This document shows positions 7,606 through 16,647 of a stretch of 64,000 nucleotides of DNA, one piece after another. Made by a program: the position numbers and the translations under genes. The notes below the pieces were generated by a model. It worked only from the letters and a program-made list of their open reading frames with translations. It did no database searches and had not been told where the DNA came from. The DNA comes from Nitrospira sp. GTDB lineage: Bacteria > Nitrospirota > Nitrospiria > Nitrospirales > Nitrospiraceae. Every line of letters starts with the position of its first letter. The stretch's first letter is position 1. The stretch covers positions 62,001 through 126,000 of the forward strand of contig JARFXQ010000012.1 in the NCBI GenBank assembly GCA_029194725.1. Reading direction: 5' to 3'.

Positions 7606-8604
7606 CTATTCGCTTTCGTCCAGTGCGCCGCCTGAGCGAGCCACGTCTTCCATCTTGATCTTTTCGGGATTCAATTTGATCGCAGCCTGGGTCATGCGAT
7701 CGAGCGCTTCATCGAACGACAAGGGTGGGGCCTCTTTGCGACGAAAGCGAATGGGATTCACGCGAGCGACGACGAAGCTCTTGAGATAGGGACTGGTCAG
7801 CCCCTTGGCTTTGAGGGCCTCGACTTGTTTGACGATGAGATCATCCAGCGCGAGGACGACCTTGGCCCGCTGCTGACGAATGGTCAACGCTCCCTGCATT
7901 GGTTCCTTCAGAAATTCGTCCACCCGTTTCAGCACCGGATGGTAGGCTCCGCCGCTGAATCGAGGCCGTTCTTCATAACAGAGGCCCAGCGTGATCAGCG
8001 CCGGTTCCTCGAACTCCAAGGCATAGGTGTCCTCCGTTGCTTGATCGAGTTGTGCCAGCTCCCGGTACATCCGAATCACCTCCAGGGCCTTTTCGCGTAG
8101 GTTGTGCGCTTTTTCCGTATTCAGCGCGAGAATTTGATAGGCCGCGGCAGCTTCCGGCACCACGATCGCGATGATGCTCTTCGCACCGAGCGTTCGCATG
8201 GCGGACAGACGATGGTGTCCATTCGGTGTCCAGTACTTCGCCGCATGATCGGGTTTTGCGATTCGCACGGTGATGATGGGGTCGAGAAAGCGGCCGATTT
8301 TGCCGATGACCGCCTCCAACTTTCTGACATGCATGTCAGAGATATTGCGTTGATAGGGTGTCGGCTCGACCAGCTCGATCGGCAAGGCTGCCAGGACCAA
8401 CCAATGTCCGCCGTAGGGTTCGCGATAGATCGAGAGGACTTTCCCGCTATCCTGTTCGATCGCCTGATGCAAATCGGCCAGGGCGCCTGGCGGCGCAGCC
8501 GCTTGGAGCTCCCCGGCGGCCAAGCCGGTTGAAACACCGGTCGGTTTCCGACGCCGTTTCGCCCCCTTGGGTAGAGGCGCTCGTTTAGATTTCTTTTCAG
8601 CCAC
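7606..8604 (-). CDS. ParB/Srx-like domain protein
   Basis: The central domain carries ParB N-terminal-domain hallmarks: a strand with PIELVEPTPYQRNIS, then a helix (VRKLEAVIGKIGRFLDPIITVRI) and the box NGHHRLSAMRTLG, equivalent to the GERRWRA CTP/DNA loop of ParB. An N-terminal basic tail (KKSKRAPLPKGAKRRRK) suggests DNA binding. The C-terminal 150 residues are helical and match nothing I know. The position and missing HTH argue against a chromosomal segregation ParB. I chose GTG 8604 because the upstream starts (ATG 8628, and 8664) would overlap the divergent diesterase gene; no clear Shine-Dalgarno decides it. Archaeal and bacterial relatives often have unknown roles. Confidence 0.75.
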   Translation of the reverse strand: MAEKKSKRAPLPKGAKRRRKPTGVSTGLAAGELQAAAPPGALADLHQAIEQDSGKVLSIYREPYGGHWLVLAALPIELVEPTPYQRNISDMHVRKLEAVIGKIGRFLDPIITVRIAKPDHAAKYWTPNGHHRLSAMRTLGAKSIIAIVVPEAAAAYQILALNTEKAHNLREKALEVIRMYRELAQLDQATEDTYALEFEEPALITLGLCYEERPRFSGGAYHPVLKRVDEFLKEPMQGALTIRQQRAKVVLALDDLIVKQVEALKAKGLTSPYLKSFVVARVNPIRFRRKEAPPLSFDEALDRMTQAAIKLNPEKIKMEDVARSGGALDESE

Positions 8605-8626
8605 CGCGATATGGTAGGACAGAGCC

Positions 8627-9316
8627 ATGGAAAAGGAAAGTCCCAACGAACGGATTCTTCGCATCGGCCATCGCGGCGCTCAAGGGTATGCAGCGGAAAA
8701 TACCCTGGCCTCCATCGAGCAAGCGATCGCGCTCCGATGTTCCTTCACGGAAGTGGATATCCAACGAACTTCCGACGATGAACTGGTCCTCCTGCATGAC
8801 GAGCGGGTGGACCGCACGACGAACGGTCGTGGGCTGGTTTCCGAGCTGACTCTCTCAGATATTCGAAAGCTGGATGCCGGTGATGGTCAGCTGGTTCCAA
8901 CGCTGGAGGACGCTCTCAAGGCCGCCAAGGGACGAATTGGACTGATTCTGGAACTGAAGACCAAGGGGTTAGCCCAGGATGTCTGTGCGATTGTCCGCGC
9001 CGGCGGCCTGGACCGCTCGGTGATCTATGCCTCGTTCCTGCATGATGAACTTCAGCATGTACGAAGAATTGATCCGCAGGCCGACACGTTGGTCCTCTTC
9101 AAGTGGTTTTCCAAGGCCCCTGTCGCGCAAGCCGTCAGGCTGCAAGCCACGCACGTGGGCCTCCGCTTCAATACTGTTACGAAACGTCGAGTGAAGGCCT
9201 TCCATAAGGTGGGGCTAACCCTGTTCGTCTATACCGTTAACAAACCTGCCGAGATCAACAGGATGAAACTCCTCGGCGTAGACGGTCTTATCTCGGATTT
9301 CCCGGATCGCATTTGA
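8627..9316 (+). CDS. ugpQ: Glycerophosphodiester phosphodiesterase
   Basis: A 229-residue GDPD-family enzyme that hydrolyses glycerophosphodiesters to glycerol 3-phosphate and an alcohol. Family motifs are intact: RIGHRGAQGYAAENT (general-base His and metal-binding Glu), TEVDIQ (metal ligands), LLHDERVDRTTNG (second His) and LILELKTKG. No signal peptide is seen, so it is cytoplasmic like UgpQ rather than periplasmic GlpQ. It is divergent from the ParB-like gene, with only about 20 nt or less between start codons. AGGAC upstream of the ATG serves as a weak ribosome site. Confidence 0.92.
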   Translation: MEKESPNERILRIGHRGAQGYAAENTLASIEQAIALRCSFTEVDIQRTSDDELVLLHDERVDRTTNGRGLVSELTLSDIRKLDAGDGQLVPTLEDALKAAKGRIGLILELKTKGLAQDVCAIVRAGGLDRSVIYASFLHDELQHVRRIDPQADTLVLFKWFSKAPVAQAVRLQATHVGLRFNTVTKRRVKAFHKVGLTLFVYTVNKPAEINRMKLLGVDGLISDFPDRI

Positions 9317-9871
9317 TCAACACACAAGGAGGAGAGGATTCAGAAACAGGGCGGGCGACCTTGCACTACGGTGGGAGGTCGCCCGCGATTTGGCGCTTAG
9401 GACGCCGCAAGTATTCTGTTTATCTCTGTTGTCGCGGCCCTCATGACCCACACGATACTTCTGGTGATCTCAGGTTTCCAGTCGGGGGAGACCTTGTCAA
9501 TCCCGGGTGCTTGTGTTCCTCTTGCTAACCAAGATTTCTCCGCTCACGAACGGCTTTCACCCTTGATAGGGCTCTGTGTGCCGATCCGGCACAGCCGGCA
9601 GAGAACCGGTTAGCATGACCGACAAGAAACCCACCCTTGCACCGGTGGGCCTGATGGGCCAGGTGGCGTCGTGTCGTCCATCTCCACCCTCCTCTCGCGA
9701 TGAAGTCATCAAGAGACCTGGATGGCAGCCGCGCGGTCTACCCGATCTCTCGATCTTCGATTGATAGATGGGCCGCGAGTTTCTCCCTACGCCCATTAGG
9801 AGATCCTGTCAAGAGCCAAGTCGCGCTTCTGGGAACCGATGCATAAGGTATAGCTGATGCCAACCAGCGTG
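9317..9871. other. Intergenic region without a credible gene
   Basis: About 555 nt separate the diesterase gene from the downstream end of the FGE-like gene. Short open frames exist on both strands, but none shows a family motif or good start. The one clear structure is the hairpin at 9351-9386. Confidence 0.6.
9351..9386. terminator. Strong hairpin downstream of ugpQ
   Basis: GCGGGCGACCT at 9351-9361 pairs perfectly with AGGTCGCCCGC at 9376-9386, leaving a 14-nt loop. It lies 35 nt after the ugpQ stop. No real T-tract follows, so it may protect or stabilise the mRNA 3' end rather than terminate intrinsically. Confidence 0.55.
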
Positions 9872-10852
9872 CTACGGCTGCTTCGGAACATCCTGGGCAC
9901 AGCGGAAGCCCACATTCGGATCCTGCTCGGTCGGATCACTCTTCGTGCGAAACGACGACCGTAGCCGATACGGGGTATTGAGATACGATCCACCCCGCTG
10001 AACCTTTACCGTCCCCTCTCCGGGACCACGTGGATTAATGGCGGGGCCGTTGAGAAAGCTGGAATAAAAGTCCTCGGCATACCAGTCCATCACCCATTCG
10101 TAGAGATTCCCCGCCAGATCCTGCACGCCGTACGGACTTTGTCCCATGTGGTGATCGCCGATGACGGACACAGTCTCCGCGCCGCCTTCCTTTAATCCAT
10201 AGACCGCATGCACAGGAGTCGGCGGGTCATTGCCCCACGGATAGACCCGTTCGTCAGTTCCACGCGCGGCCTTTTCCCATTCGGCTTCTGTCGGAAGCCG
10301 CTTGCCCACCCAGAGGCAGTACCCCATCGCATCCATCCAGTTCACCCAGCGGACAGGATGTTCGGCATGGATCTGAGGCGTCTCCTTGTCCGCGAATCCC
10401 CACGGTGGTTCGCTCTGGATGGCCTCGACGTACTTGGCGAATCGCCCGTTCGTCACTTCGAACTTGTCCATGTAGAACGCATTGAGATACACACGGTGCA
10501 CAGGGGCTTCATCTTCATCTCCCTTATCGCTTCCCATCACAAACTCACCGGCCGGCACCAGCACCATCGGCGCACCATCTTTGCCCATGACTTCCGGAGA
10601 GGCCGAGGTCAGCACAGTCAGCTGATACGCAGCACTACCATTGGTCGGCGACTTGCTCTTCTCCCCAATCTTGTGATCGCCGTTGGAACCAGGTGGTTTC
10701 GTCGGCACCGGAGGAGGATCGGTTCTTGGGGATGCTGGTGGAACGGACTCGGGCTTAACTATCCGGTTTTCGGTCGCCGCCGCAGACCCTGGCTGTAGAG
10801 AGAGGGTCACGACACCGACAATACATGCGGCAAAAATTCGTCGGACATCCAT
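9872..10852 (-). CDS. Secreted FGE-like (SUMF1-type) domain protein
   Basis: A protein of 326 residues. I start it at ATG 10852, which gives a signal peptide (FAACIVGVVTLSLQPGSAAA) and avoids overlap with the divergent lipoprotein gene. A Pro/Ser-rich linker (about residues 30-75) leads to a complete FGE-sulfatase-like domain: MVLVPAGEFVMGSDKGD, RLPTEAEWEKAARGTDERVYPWG, GVQDLAGNLYEWVMDWY, QRGGSYLN and GFRCAQD. The Cys pair needed for formylglycine generation is missing (that segment reads RLRSSFR). Unlike the two paralogues at 760 and 3038 it has no protease domain. The module entry GKDGAPMVLVPAG is nearly identical to the 3038-4465 protein, pointing to recent common origin. Confidence 0.88.
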   Translation of the reverse strand: MDVRRIFAACIVGVVTLSLQPGSAAATENRIVKPESVPPASPRTDPPPVPTKPPGSNGDHKIGEKSKSPTNGSAAYQLTVLTSASPEVMGKDGAPMVLVPAGEFVMGSDKGDEDEAPVHRVYLNAFYMDKFEVTNGRFAKYVEAIQSEPPWGFADKETPQIHAEHPVRWVNWMDAMGYCLWVGKRLPTEAEWEKAARGTDERVYPWGNDPPTPVHAVYGLKEGGAETVSVIGDHHMGQSPYGVQDLAGNLYEWVMDWYAEDFYSSFLNGPAINPRGPGEGTVKVQRGGSYLNTPYRLRSSFRTKSDPTEQDPNVGFRCAQDVPKQP

Positions 10853-11018
10853 ACCTTGGCCTCGCCCGATAATAAGGTACCGAAAACGTATGGCCAAATC
10901 CAGCCCAACTCGACCCAACCCCTCTGGGGCTCGACGACGGCAGTCCGTCGAACATGACGGCGGGTGATCGCGCCTAGAGTTGCACTTGCCGGTCGTCCGG
11001 TGTAGCGTAGGCGTCAGG

Positions 11019-11465
11019 ATGTCCGTTTCGATTTTTTCCTCCATCCATAAGTATCTTCCTCTTGTCGCCGGTGCTCTTCTTGCCGCTCTGGTCATGGGCT
11101 TTACCGGCTGTGGCGGTCCCTGGCGAGATACCTATCTCAAGGAGGGGGTCGGGCGACTGACACAGGAAGATATTCGGGAGCGACTGGGTCCCCCACATAC
11201 GGCGAAGACCCCGGCTCTCGGGGGGGACAGTCTCTGGACCTATCGGTTCGCGATTGGAGAACAGGAGCTCAACCGGTGGAACACCTCTGTCATCGCCGAC
11301 GCTTCCAACTCTGTCACCAGCTTGATGGGCAAGGGAGGAGAGGGTCCCAAACGCACGTTGTACTGCTATCGGTACACATTGACGTTTTCCGAAGACAAGA
11401 CCCTAAAGAGCTGGAAACGTGAGGAATGCGTTCCGGGTACCCGCGAAACACTGACCGTCAACTAG
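11019..11465 (+). CDS. Lipoprotein of unknown function
   Basis: Starting from ATG 11019, the 148-residue product opens with a lipoprotein signal (LLAALVMGFTGC, lipobox FTGC). The mature part has the phrase GVGRLTQEDIRERLGPPHTAKT, which resembles SmpA/OmlA (BamE-like) domains where a short helix precedes a beta sheet that often includes the tyrosine-rich WTYRF. It could therefore be a small outer-membrane lipoprotein. The MscS-like gene follows after 3 nt and is surely cotranscribed. An in-frame TTG at 10980 is a less likely start, since it would bury the signal peptide. Confidence 0.78.
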   Translation: MSVSIFSSIHKYLPLVAGALLAALVMGFTGCGGPWRDTYLKEGVGRLTQEDIRERLGPPHTAKTPALGGDSLWTYRFAIGEQELNRWNTSVIADASNSVTSLMGKGGEGPKRTLYCYRYTLTFSEDKTLKSWKREECVPGTRETLTVN

Positions 11466-11468
11466 AGG

Positions 11469-12308
11469 ATGATGGTGTCCCAAATCGAGTGGTTTGGAAT
11501 CGACAGCTCCGTCGCGTTGGACGGATTGAAATCCCTGATCCTATTGCTGACGTTGATCGTCGTCAGGTCGTTGATCGTGCGTTGGATCGCTCACAATCCG
11601 ACGCTCTCGATGGAATCGAAGCGTCGCTGGGTCGTCACCACCCGGAACTCGGTCGTCCTCGCATTTCTCATCGGACTCATGATCATCTGGGCTCACGAAC
11701 TACAAGCCTTTGCCGTTTCGCTCGTCGCATTGGCGGCGGCGTTCGTTTTGGCGACGAAAGAGCTCCTCCTCTGTTGGAGCGGCGCGGCGCTTCGAGTGGG
11801 CGGCAAAGTCTATGCCGTCGGTGATCGAATTCAAATCGCGGGCCATCGCGGAATCGTGCTGGATCACGATGTTTTTGCGACAAAGCTATTGGAGATCGGT
11901 CCCGGTCAATCCGCACATCTCTACACCGGCCGTGTGACGGTGTTTCCCAACAGTCTGTTGTTCACGAACCCATTGATCAAAGAAAACCCTGAGCAGGAAT
12001 ACGGACTCTACACGGTAGTCGTACCCATCAAACACGACGGAGATTGGCAACGAGAAGAGCGGATTCTGCTGGAGGCGGCAAAAATCGAATGCACGCCGTT
12101 CATGGATGAAGCGGTGCGGCAGATGAAACTGCTGGAGAAGACCAATTTGCTGGAAGCGCCTTCTCCGGAACCGCGCATCACGATCCAACTACCCGAATCC
12201 GGAAAGATCCATCTCGTGCTCCGATTCCCAGCCCCGGATCGAGGACGCTCCCGTATCGAGCAAGCAATCTTGCGTCGTTATCTCATCGGAACGACCACCG
12301 TCAACTGA
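11469..12308 (+). CDS. MscS-family mechanosensitive channel-like protein
   Basis: This 279-residue protein has three hydrophobic segments (about 18-38, 55-73 and 77-95), then an MscS-type beta domain with VGDRIQIAGHRGIVLDHDVFATKL and the conserved FPNSLLFTNPLIK. The third segment is Ala-rich (FAVSLVALAAAFVLATKELLL), as expected for a pore helix. The C-terminal portion is a mixed alpha/beta domain. It probably releases osmolytes on hypo-osmotic shock, though some family members serve signalling. The start is ATG 11469 or 11472, three nt after the lipoprotein stop. Confidence 0.85.
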   Translation: MMVSQIEWFGIDSSVALDGLKSLILLLTLIVVRSLIVRWIAHNPTLSMESKRRWVVTTRNSVVLAFLIGLMIIWAHELQAFAVSLVALAAAFVLATKELLLCWSGAALRVGGKVYAVGDRIQIAGHRGIVLDHDVFATKLLEIGPGQSAHLYTGRVTVFPNSLLFTNPLIKENPEQEYGLYTVVVPIKHDGDWQREERILLEAAKIECTPFMDEAVRQMKLLEKTNLLEAPSPEPRITIQLPESGKIHLVLRFPAPDRGRSRIEQAILRRYLIGTTTVN

Positions 12309-12338
12309 CCAGCACATAGCGTTTCAGCCCGACGAAGG

Positions 12339-12374
12339 CAGAGGGCTTCCCCCGTTGCCGAAGGAAGCCCTCTG
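12339..12374. terminator. Bidirectional terminator between convergent genes
   Basis: CAGAGGGCTTCC (12339-12350) pairs perfectly with GGAAGCCCTCTG (12363-12374) around a 12-nt loop. It lies between the MscS-like gene and the convergent dihaem peroxidase gene and could serve both. The T-tracts are poor on both sides. Confidence 0.75.
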
Positions 12375-12399
12375 ATGACCTTATGCGTCAAATTCACGC

Positions 12400-13458
12400 T
12401 TACTTCGGAAATGTCTTTGGCGCCGTGATGTGTTGCCACCCTTCGCCGTTGAGCGTATGGAGAAACTCAACCAGGTCATGCTGTTCTTGTTCCGTCAGCT
12501 CCAGCGGAATAATGAGATTGTCCTGGTGGGGATTCTTGACACCACCTTTGTTGTAGAAATTGACGACTTGTTCAAGAGTCTTGAAGCGCCCGTCGTGCAT
12601 GTACGGACCGCTTCGAGCGATCTCCCGTAGGGTCGGGGTCTTAAAGGCACCAAGTTCCTCAGGATTCTGAGTGACCATGTAACGGCCAAGATCTACTTTA
12701 TTGTCGTCCCAGCCGATGCCGAGGTTGTGAAACTTTTCGTCGGTGAAATTGAACCCGGAGTGGCACTTGGTGCAACGTGCCTTATCACGGAACAGGATGA
12801 GGCCCCTCTGAGCTGCTTCTGGAATGGCCCCTGTTTCCCCTCCCTGATCGAACCGGTCCGCCGGGCTATTGCCGGACAGAACGGTGCGCTGGAAGCTGGC
12901 AACGGCCATGCCCACCCTCTCCGTCGTGATGTTGTCATCGCCGAAGACTTGCTTGAAGAGCTTCCGGTAGCCTGGGATTTTCATCAGCTTCGCATTCATC
13001 ACCTCGTGGTTGGCAAAGCCGTGCTCGATCGGATTGATAAACGGCCCAACGGACTGATCTTCCAACGTCGCCGCTCGGCCGTCCCAAAATTGTGCGGTGC
13101 TGAACAGCCGGTTGAAGGACACTGGAGCGCTGCGACCGCCCTTCTGGCCTCGGATCCCAGTGGCAACCGGCTTGCCGTCCGTGAATGCGAATTTTGCGAT
13201 ATGACAATTCGCGCAGGCGATGGTGTTGTCCTGTGACAACCGCTTGTCAAAAAACAGCAACCGGCCTAACTCGACCTTCTCCTTCGTCAAAGGATTATCG
13301 GCTGGAATAACCGCAGCCGTCTCTTCGAGGCCGAAAGGAATCTTAAGCTTGTACTCCTCCGCTCGTGCTTGGCCGAAAGAGACTCCCAACAGCAGTCCCA
13401 ACGCCATACACGTACGCACGGATATCGAATTCGTCAGCTTCTGCCTCTTCATCTTCAT
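12400..13458 (-). CDS. ccpA: Dihaem cytochrome c peroxidase (MauG/CcpA family)
   Basis: A 352-residue periplasmic enzyme with a signal peptide (cleavage near GQARA-EEY). Two c-type haem sites are present: CANCH near residue 80 and CTKCH near residue 230. Further family motifs are NPIEHGF, PTLREIARSGPYMHDGRF and the typical ending with a helical cap. It reduces hydrogen peroxide to water with electrons from cytochrome c. Length is standard for bacterial CCP (about 330-350). It is the next gene on the strand after a catalase, 340 nt away, so peroxide removal is covered on both sides of the inner membrane. Shine-Dalgarno GGAGGAG is present before ATG. Confidence 0.93.
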   Translation of the reverse strand: MKMKRQKLTNSISVRTCMALGLLLGVSFGQARAEEYKLKIPFGLEETAAVIPADNPLTKEKVELGRLLFFDKRLSQDNTIACANCHIAKFAFTDGKPVATGIRGQKGGRSAPVSFNRLFSTAQFWDGRAATLEDQSVGPFINPIEHGFANHEVMNAKLMKIPGYRKLFKQVFGDDNITTERVGMAVASFQRTVLSGNSPADRFDQGGETGAIPEAAQRGLILFRDKARCTKCHSGFNFTDEKFHNLGIGWDDNKVDLGRYMVTQNPEELGAFKTPTLREIARSGPYMHDGRFKTLEQVVNFYNKGGVKNPHQDNLIIPLELTEQEQHDLVEFLHTLNGEGWQHITAPKTFPK

Positions 13459-13797
13459 CTCCTCCCTCTGCAGGCTAGAACTGTGACCTCTGACACCCTC
13501 TGCGAACTCGCCGCATCATCGTTCATTACCTCTGGATCCTTCTCAAGCGGATCGACCCTGGGCCGAAACCACCATCTCTCTCAGACTATTCCAGCTGGCT
13601 GCCGAGCATCCACCCGGTCCAGCCCACGCTGAGGTTTGTCATATCATGACTCATGCTATGGACTCAATTGTCGGGACCGGCATCACGGCCTGATCCGCGA
13701 GACGTACAAGGATATCGAGGTCCTCCAGACCCCATGCTCTCGATGACATCCTCGGTTATCTGCTCGCTTCAAGCTCCAGCATTTTCGCACTCCCCTC
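13459..13797. other. Intergenic region, no gene seen
   Basis: About 340 nt between the catalase stop and the peroxidase start. I see no coding frame with a recognisable product, no RNA gene and no strong hairpin. It must hold the peroxidase promoter, but no good -35/-10 pair stands out by eye. Confidence 0.5.
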
Positions 13798-15255
13798 CTA
13801 GGCCGACACATCGCTCAAGGCAATGCCTAACGCGTCAGCAACGCCTTTGCCGTAAGTTGGATCGGCTTTCAGACAGTTGCGGATGTGCCGAATTTGGATT
13901 TCCCGCGACGCTGGGCCGATGGAACGTGCCGTGTTTTCGAACAACAGTTTCTGTTGAGCCGTTGTCATTAAACGAAACAGCGCACCAGGCTGCGAATAAT
14001 AGTCCTGGTCCTCTCGGTGGTTCCAATGGTCGGCGGCGCCTTCGAGCGACAGCGGCGGCTCGCGGAAATCCGGTTGCTCCTTCCACTCACCGGGGCTGTT
14101 CGGCTCATAGCCGAGAGTGCTTCCGTGGTTGCCGTCTACTCGCATGGCACCGTCGCGGTGGTAGCTGTGCGCCGGGCAGCGCGGAGCGTTCACCGGGATG
14201 AGATGGTGATTGACACCGAGGCGATAGCGCTGCGCGTCGCCATAGCTGAACAGGCGTCCCTGCAGCATCTTGTCTGGTGAGAAGCCGATGCCAGGCACGA
14301 CATTCGCCGGGTTGAACGCAGACTGTTCGACCTCGGCGAAGAAGTTCTCGGGGTTGCGATTGAGTTCCATTATACCCACCTCGATCAATGGATAGTCCTT
14401 GTGCGGCCAGATCTTGGTGAGGTCGAACGGGTTATAACGGACCTTCGCCGCATCCTTTTCCGGCATGATCTGCACGTAGAGTATCCACTTGGGAAAACCA
14501 CCTTTCTCAATGCTCTCGTAGAGGTCGCGCTGGTGGCTCTCGCGATCCTTGCCGATCACCGCCTCGGCTTCAGCATCGGTCAGGTTACTGATGCCTTGCT
14601 GGCACTTGAAGTGGAACTTGACCCAGTGGCGCTCGCGCTTCGCGTTGATGAAGCTAAATGTGTGACTGCCGAACCCGTGCATGTGGCGGTAACTCGCCGG
14701 GATGCCACGGTCGCTCATGACGATCGTAATCTGATGCAGTGCCTCAGGCAGCGAAGTCCAGAAGTCCCAGTTGTTCTTCGCGCTGCGCAAATTAGTGCGC
14801 GGGTCGCGCTTGACCGCGTGATTGAGGTCAGGGAATTTGAGTGGGTCACGCAGGAAAAACACCGGCGTGTTGTTGCCGACCAAATCCCAATTGCCTTCCT
14901 CGGTGTAGAACTTCACGGCGAAGCCGCGAATGTCACGCTCGGCGTCGGCGGCGCCGCGTTCACCCGCTACCGTGGTGAACCGAGCGAATAGCTCGGTCTT
15001 CTTGCCGACCTGACTGAAGATCTTCGCGCTGGTGTATTTCGTGATATCGTGCGTGACGGTGAATGTGCCATAGGCGCCGCTGCCCTTCGCATGCATGCGA
15101 CGTTCCGGAATCACCTCGCGGTCGAAATGCGCCAGCTTCTCCAGGAACCAGACATCTTGCAACAATTGCGGGCCACGAGGCCCGGCGGTCATCACGTTTT
15201 GATTGTCGGGGACCGGGCAACCGGCGTTCGTGGTCAGCTTTTTCTCATCATTCAT
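13798..15255 (-). CDS. katA: Haem catalase (monofunctional, small-subunit type)
   Basis: A 485-residue clade-3-type catalase that disproportionates hydrogen peroxide in the cytoplasm. Conserved elements are [14 protein letters not shown] (distal His near residue 55), [13 protein letters not shown] (distal Asn), [19 protein letters not shown] and [14 protein letters not shown] (proximal haem Tyr). Length matches the family (480-500). The start has a very good Shine-Dalgarno (GGAGGAGACCTC before ATG). No signal peptide is present. No PerR or OxyR gene is seen in this window, so control cannot be told from here. Confidence 0.96.
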   Translation of the reverse strand: MNDEKKLTTNAGCPVPDNQNVMTAGPRGPQLLQDVWFLEKLAHFDREVIPERRMHAKGSGAYGTFTVTHDITKYTSAKIFSQVGKKTELFARFTTVAGERGAADAERDIRGFAVKFYTEEGNWDLVGNNTPVFFLRDPLKFPDLNHAVKRDPRTNLRSAKNNWDFWTSLPEALHQITIVMSDRGIPASYRHMHGFGSHTFSFINAKRERHWVKFHFKCQQGISNLTDAEAEAVIGKDRESHQRDLYESIEKGGFPKWILYVQIMPEKDAAKVRYNPFDLTKIWPHKDYPLIEVGIMELNRNPENFFAEVEQSAFNPANVVPGIGFSPDKMLQGRLFSYGDAQRYRLGVNHHLIPVNAPRCPAHSYHRDGAMRVDGNHGSTLGYEPNSPGEWKEQPDFREPPLSLEGAADHWNHREDQDYYSQPGALFRLMTTAQQKLLFENTARSIGPASREIQIRHIRNCLKADPTYGKGVADALGIALSDVSA

Positions 15256-15647
15256 GAGGTCTCCTCCCTTTTCAGATATGGATCACTGTGTGCATAATTA
15301 CGGTACGTTCTTTCGGACAGGCTTGTTCATCAAGTGACACACTCCCACCCGAAGATCAAGGCTCGTGTTTTCGATTCAATTGCCAGGCAATGCCGAAACT
15401 CCAGAACCAGCGCCTGATCGTGCTAAAACTGGAAGGTCCAGTGTCTGACCATCGAATCGGTCTCGCCTGGCGACCTGAGTTCACCAGGCCTCAAGTTATC
15501 GACATAATTCGAGGCGCCGTACATGGATGATAGGATGGGATTTCAAGGTGACGACGGAGTGACGTACACAACTCAACACATCCCAGCCGCTTGTTGCCTT
15601 GGACGGCTTTTGTTAGGATGCCCCGACTCTATGGGAACGTACCTGGA
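15256..15647. other. Intergenic region between divergent katA and xth
   Basis: About 390 nt. It must carry the promoters of two divergent oxidative-damage genes, catalase and exonuclease III. Short frames here lack family features. No clear operator palindrome was found by eye. Confidence 0.5.
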
Positions 15648-16421
15648 ATGAAAATCGCGACGTTCAACGTCAATTCATTGCGCAAACGGTTGCCGATCGT
15701 GCTTGAGTGGCTCGATCGGCATCAGCCTGATGTGCTATGCCTCCAGGAAACCAAGGTCCAGGACAGCGAGTTTCCGCTGCTCGCGCTGGCACCCAGCGGG
15801 TATGAGACGACGTTTCGAGGAATGAAATCCTATAACGGAGTGGCGATTCTCAGCCGGAAGAAGCCGGAAGCAGTTGTCTACGGATTCGACGATGGAGGAG
15901 ACCCCGAAGACTCTCGCTTGCTGAAAGTCCTCATCGACGGAATTCCCATTATCAATACTTACGTGCCACAGGGGTTCGAAATCGATTCGCCGAAATATGC
16001 CTACAAATTGGCGTGGTACGAACGACTGCGGAATTACTTCAGCGCACACCTTTCACCGCAAGCCCCGGCTATCTGGTGCGGAGATATGAACGTCGCTCCA
16101 CGCCCTATGGACGTCCACAGTCCGGAGAAACATCTAAACCATGTCTGCTATCATGAGGCCGCCCGCAAAGCCTATGAACAGACGGTTGCCTGGGGGTTTC
16201 AGGATGTCTTTGTGAAGCTGTACCCCACACGTCAACAATATACATTCTGGGATTACCGTGCGCCAAGCTCACTGGAAGCGAACAAAGGGTGGCGCATCGA
16301 TCACATGATGGCGACGGCACCACTGGCAGAAAAGTGTGTAAAGGCGGATGTGGACGTCGAGCCGCGGCGAGCGAAAGAGCCTTCAGACCATACGTTCTTG
16401 TGGGCTCAGTTTTCGATCTGA
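15648..16421 (+). CDS. xth: Exodeoxyribonuclease III
   Basis: A 257-residue AP endonuclease / 3'-5' exonuclease of the ExoIII family used in base-excision repair. Hallmarks are the start MKIATFNVNSLRKRLP, LCLQETK (catalytic Glu), GDMNVAPRPMDVH (Asp/Asn), WRIDHMMAT and PSDHTFLWAQF (catalytic His). I chose ATG 15648 because the family always starts with this motif; a longer frame from 15591 adds an unrelated tail. Divergent from katA, in keeping with an oxidative-damage role. Confidence 0.94.
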   Translation: MKIATFNVNSLRKRLPIVLEWLDRHQPDVLCLQETKVQDSEFPLLALAPSGYETTFRGMKSYNGVAILSRKKPEAVVYGFDDGGDPEDSRLLKVLIDGIPIINTYVPQGFEIDSPKYAYKLAWYERLRNYFSAHLSPQAPAIWCGDMNVAPRPMDVHSPEKHLNHVCYHEAARKAYEQTVAWGFQDVFVKLYPTRQQYTFWDYRAPSSLEANKGWRIDHMMATAPLAEKCVKADVDVEPRRAKEPSDHTFLWAQFSI

Positions 16422-16491
16422 CTGCGCACGCGACGCCCAATCCGACAGCGCAATAAATTCCACGACCTCCGGTCTGTTCAAAGTCCGTCTC

Positions 16492-16647
16492 CTAAGCAGC
16501 CTTAGCCCGCATCTGATTGTTGCGATTCAGCTGAATCAAGGGATCAATGATCAGACCGCAATTGAGACAACGGAGAATGATCGTACTGGATGACACCGAG
16601 GGTTGGCGCTCGCGTATCATCAACCCTTTGCATTTGACACAGGTCAT
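16492..16647 (-). CDS. Small zinc-ribbon protein
   Basis: A 51-codon frame with a strong Shine-Dalgarno (GGAGGAGAG) encodes MTCVKCKGLMIRERQPS, then TIILRCLNCGLIIDPLI and a basic tail. Two CxxC pairs (CVKC and CLNC) spaced about 22 residues apart form a zinc ribbon. It is isolated between xth and the flavoprotein gene. An AT-rich stretch lies upstream (about 16680-16750). Target and function are unknown; it could bind nucleic acid or another protein. Confidence 0.72.
   Translation of the reverse strand: MTCVKCKGLMIRERQPSVSSSTIILRCLNCGLIIDPLIQLNRNNQMRAKAA

Noticed and set aside
9557-9796. Small frames on both strands in the 9.3-9.9 kb gap
   Set aside because: No ribosome site, no motif, and composition like the non-coding surroundings.
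760-10852. Diversity-generating retroelement using the FGE-like (C-type lectin fold) proteins as variable targets
   Set aside because: No reverse transcriptase, template repeat or Avd-like gene is visible in the window, and the C-terminal coding ends show no variable-repeat pattern. The element could still lie outside.
10853-11095. Longer N-terminus for the FGE-like gene starting at 11095
   Set aside because: It would place 81 residues ahead of a good signal peptide and overlap the divergent lipoprotein gene.
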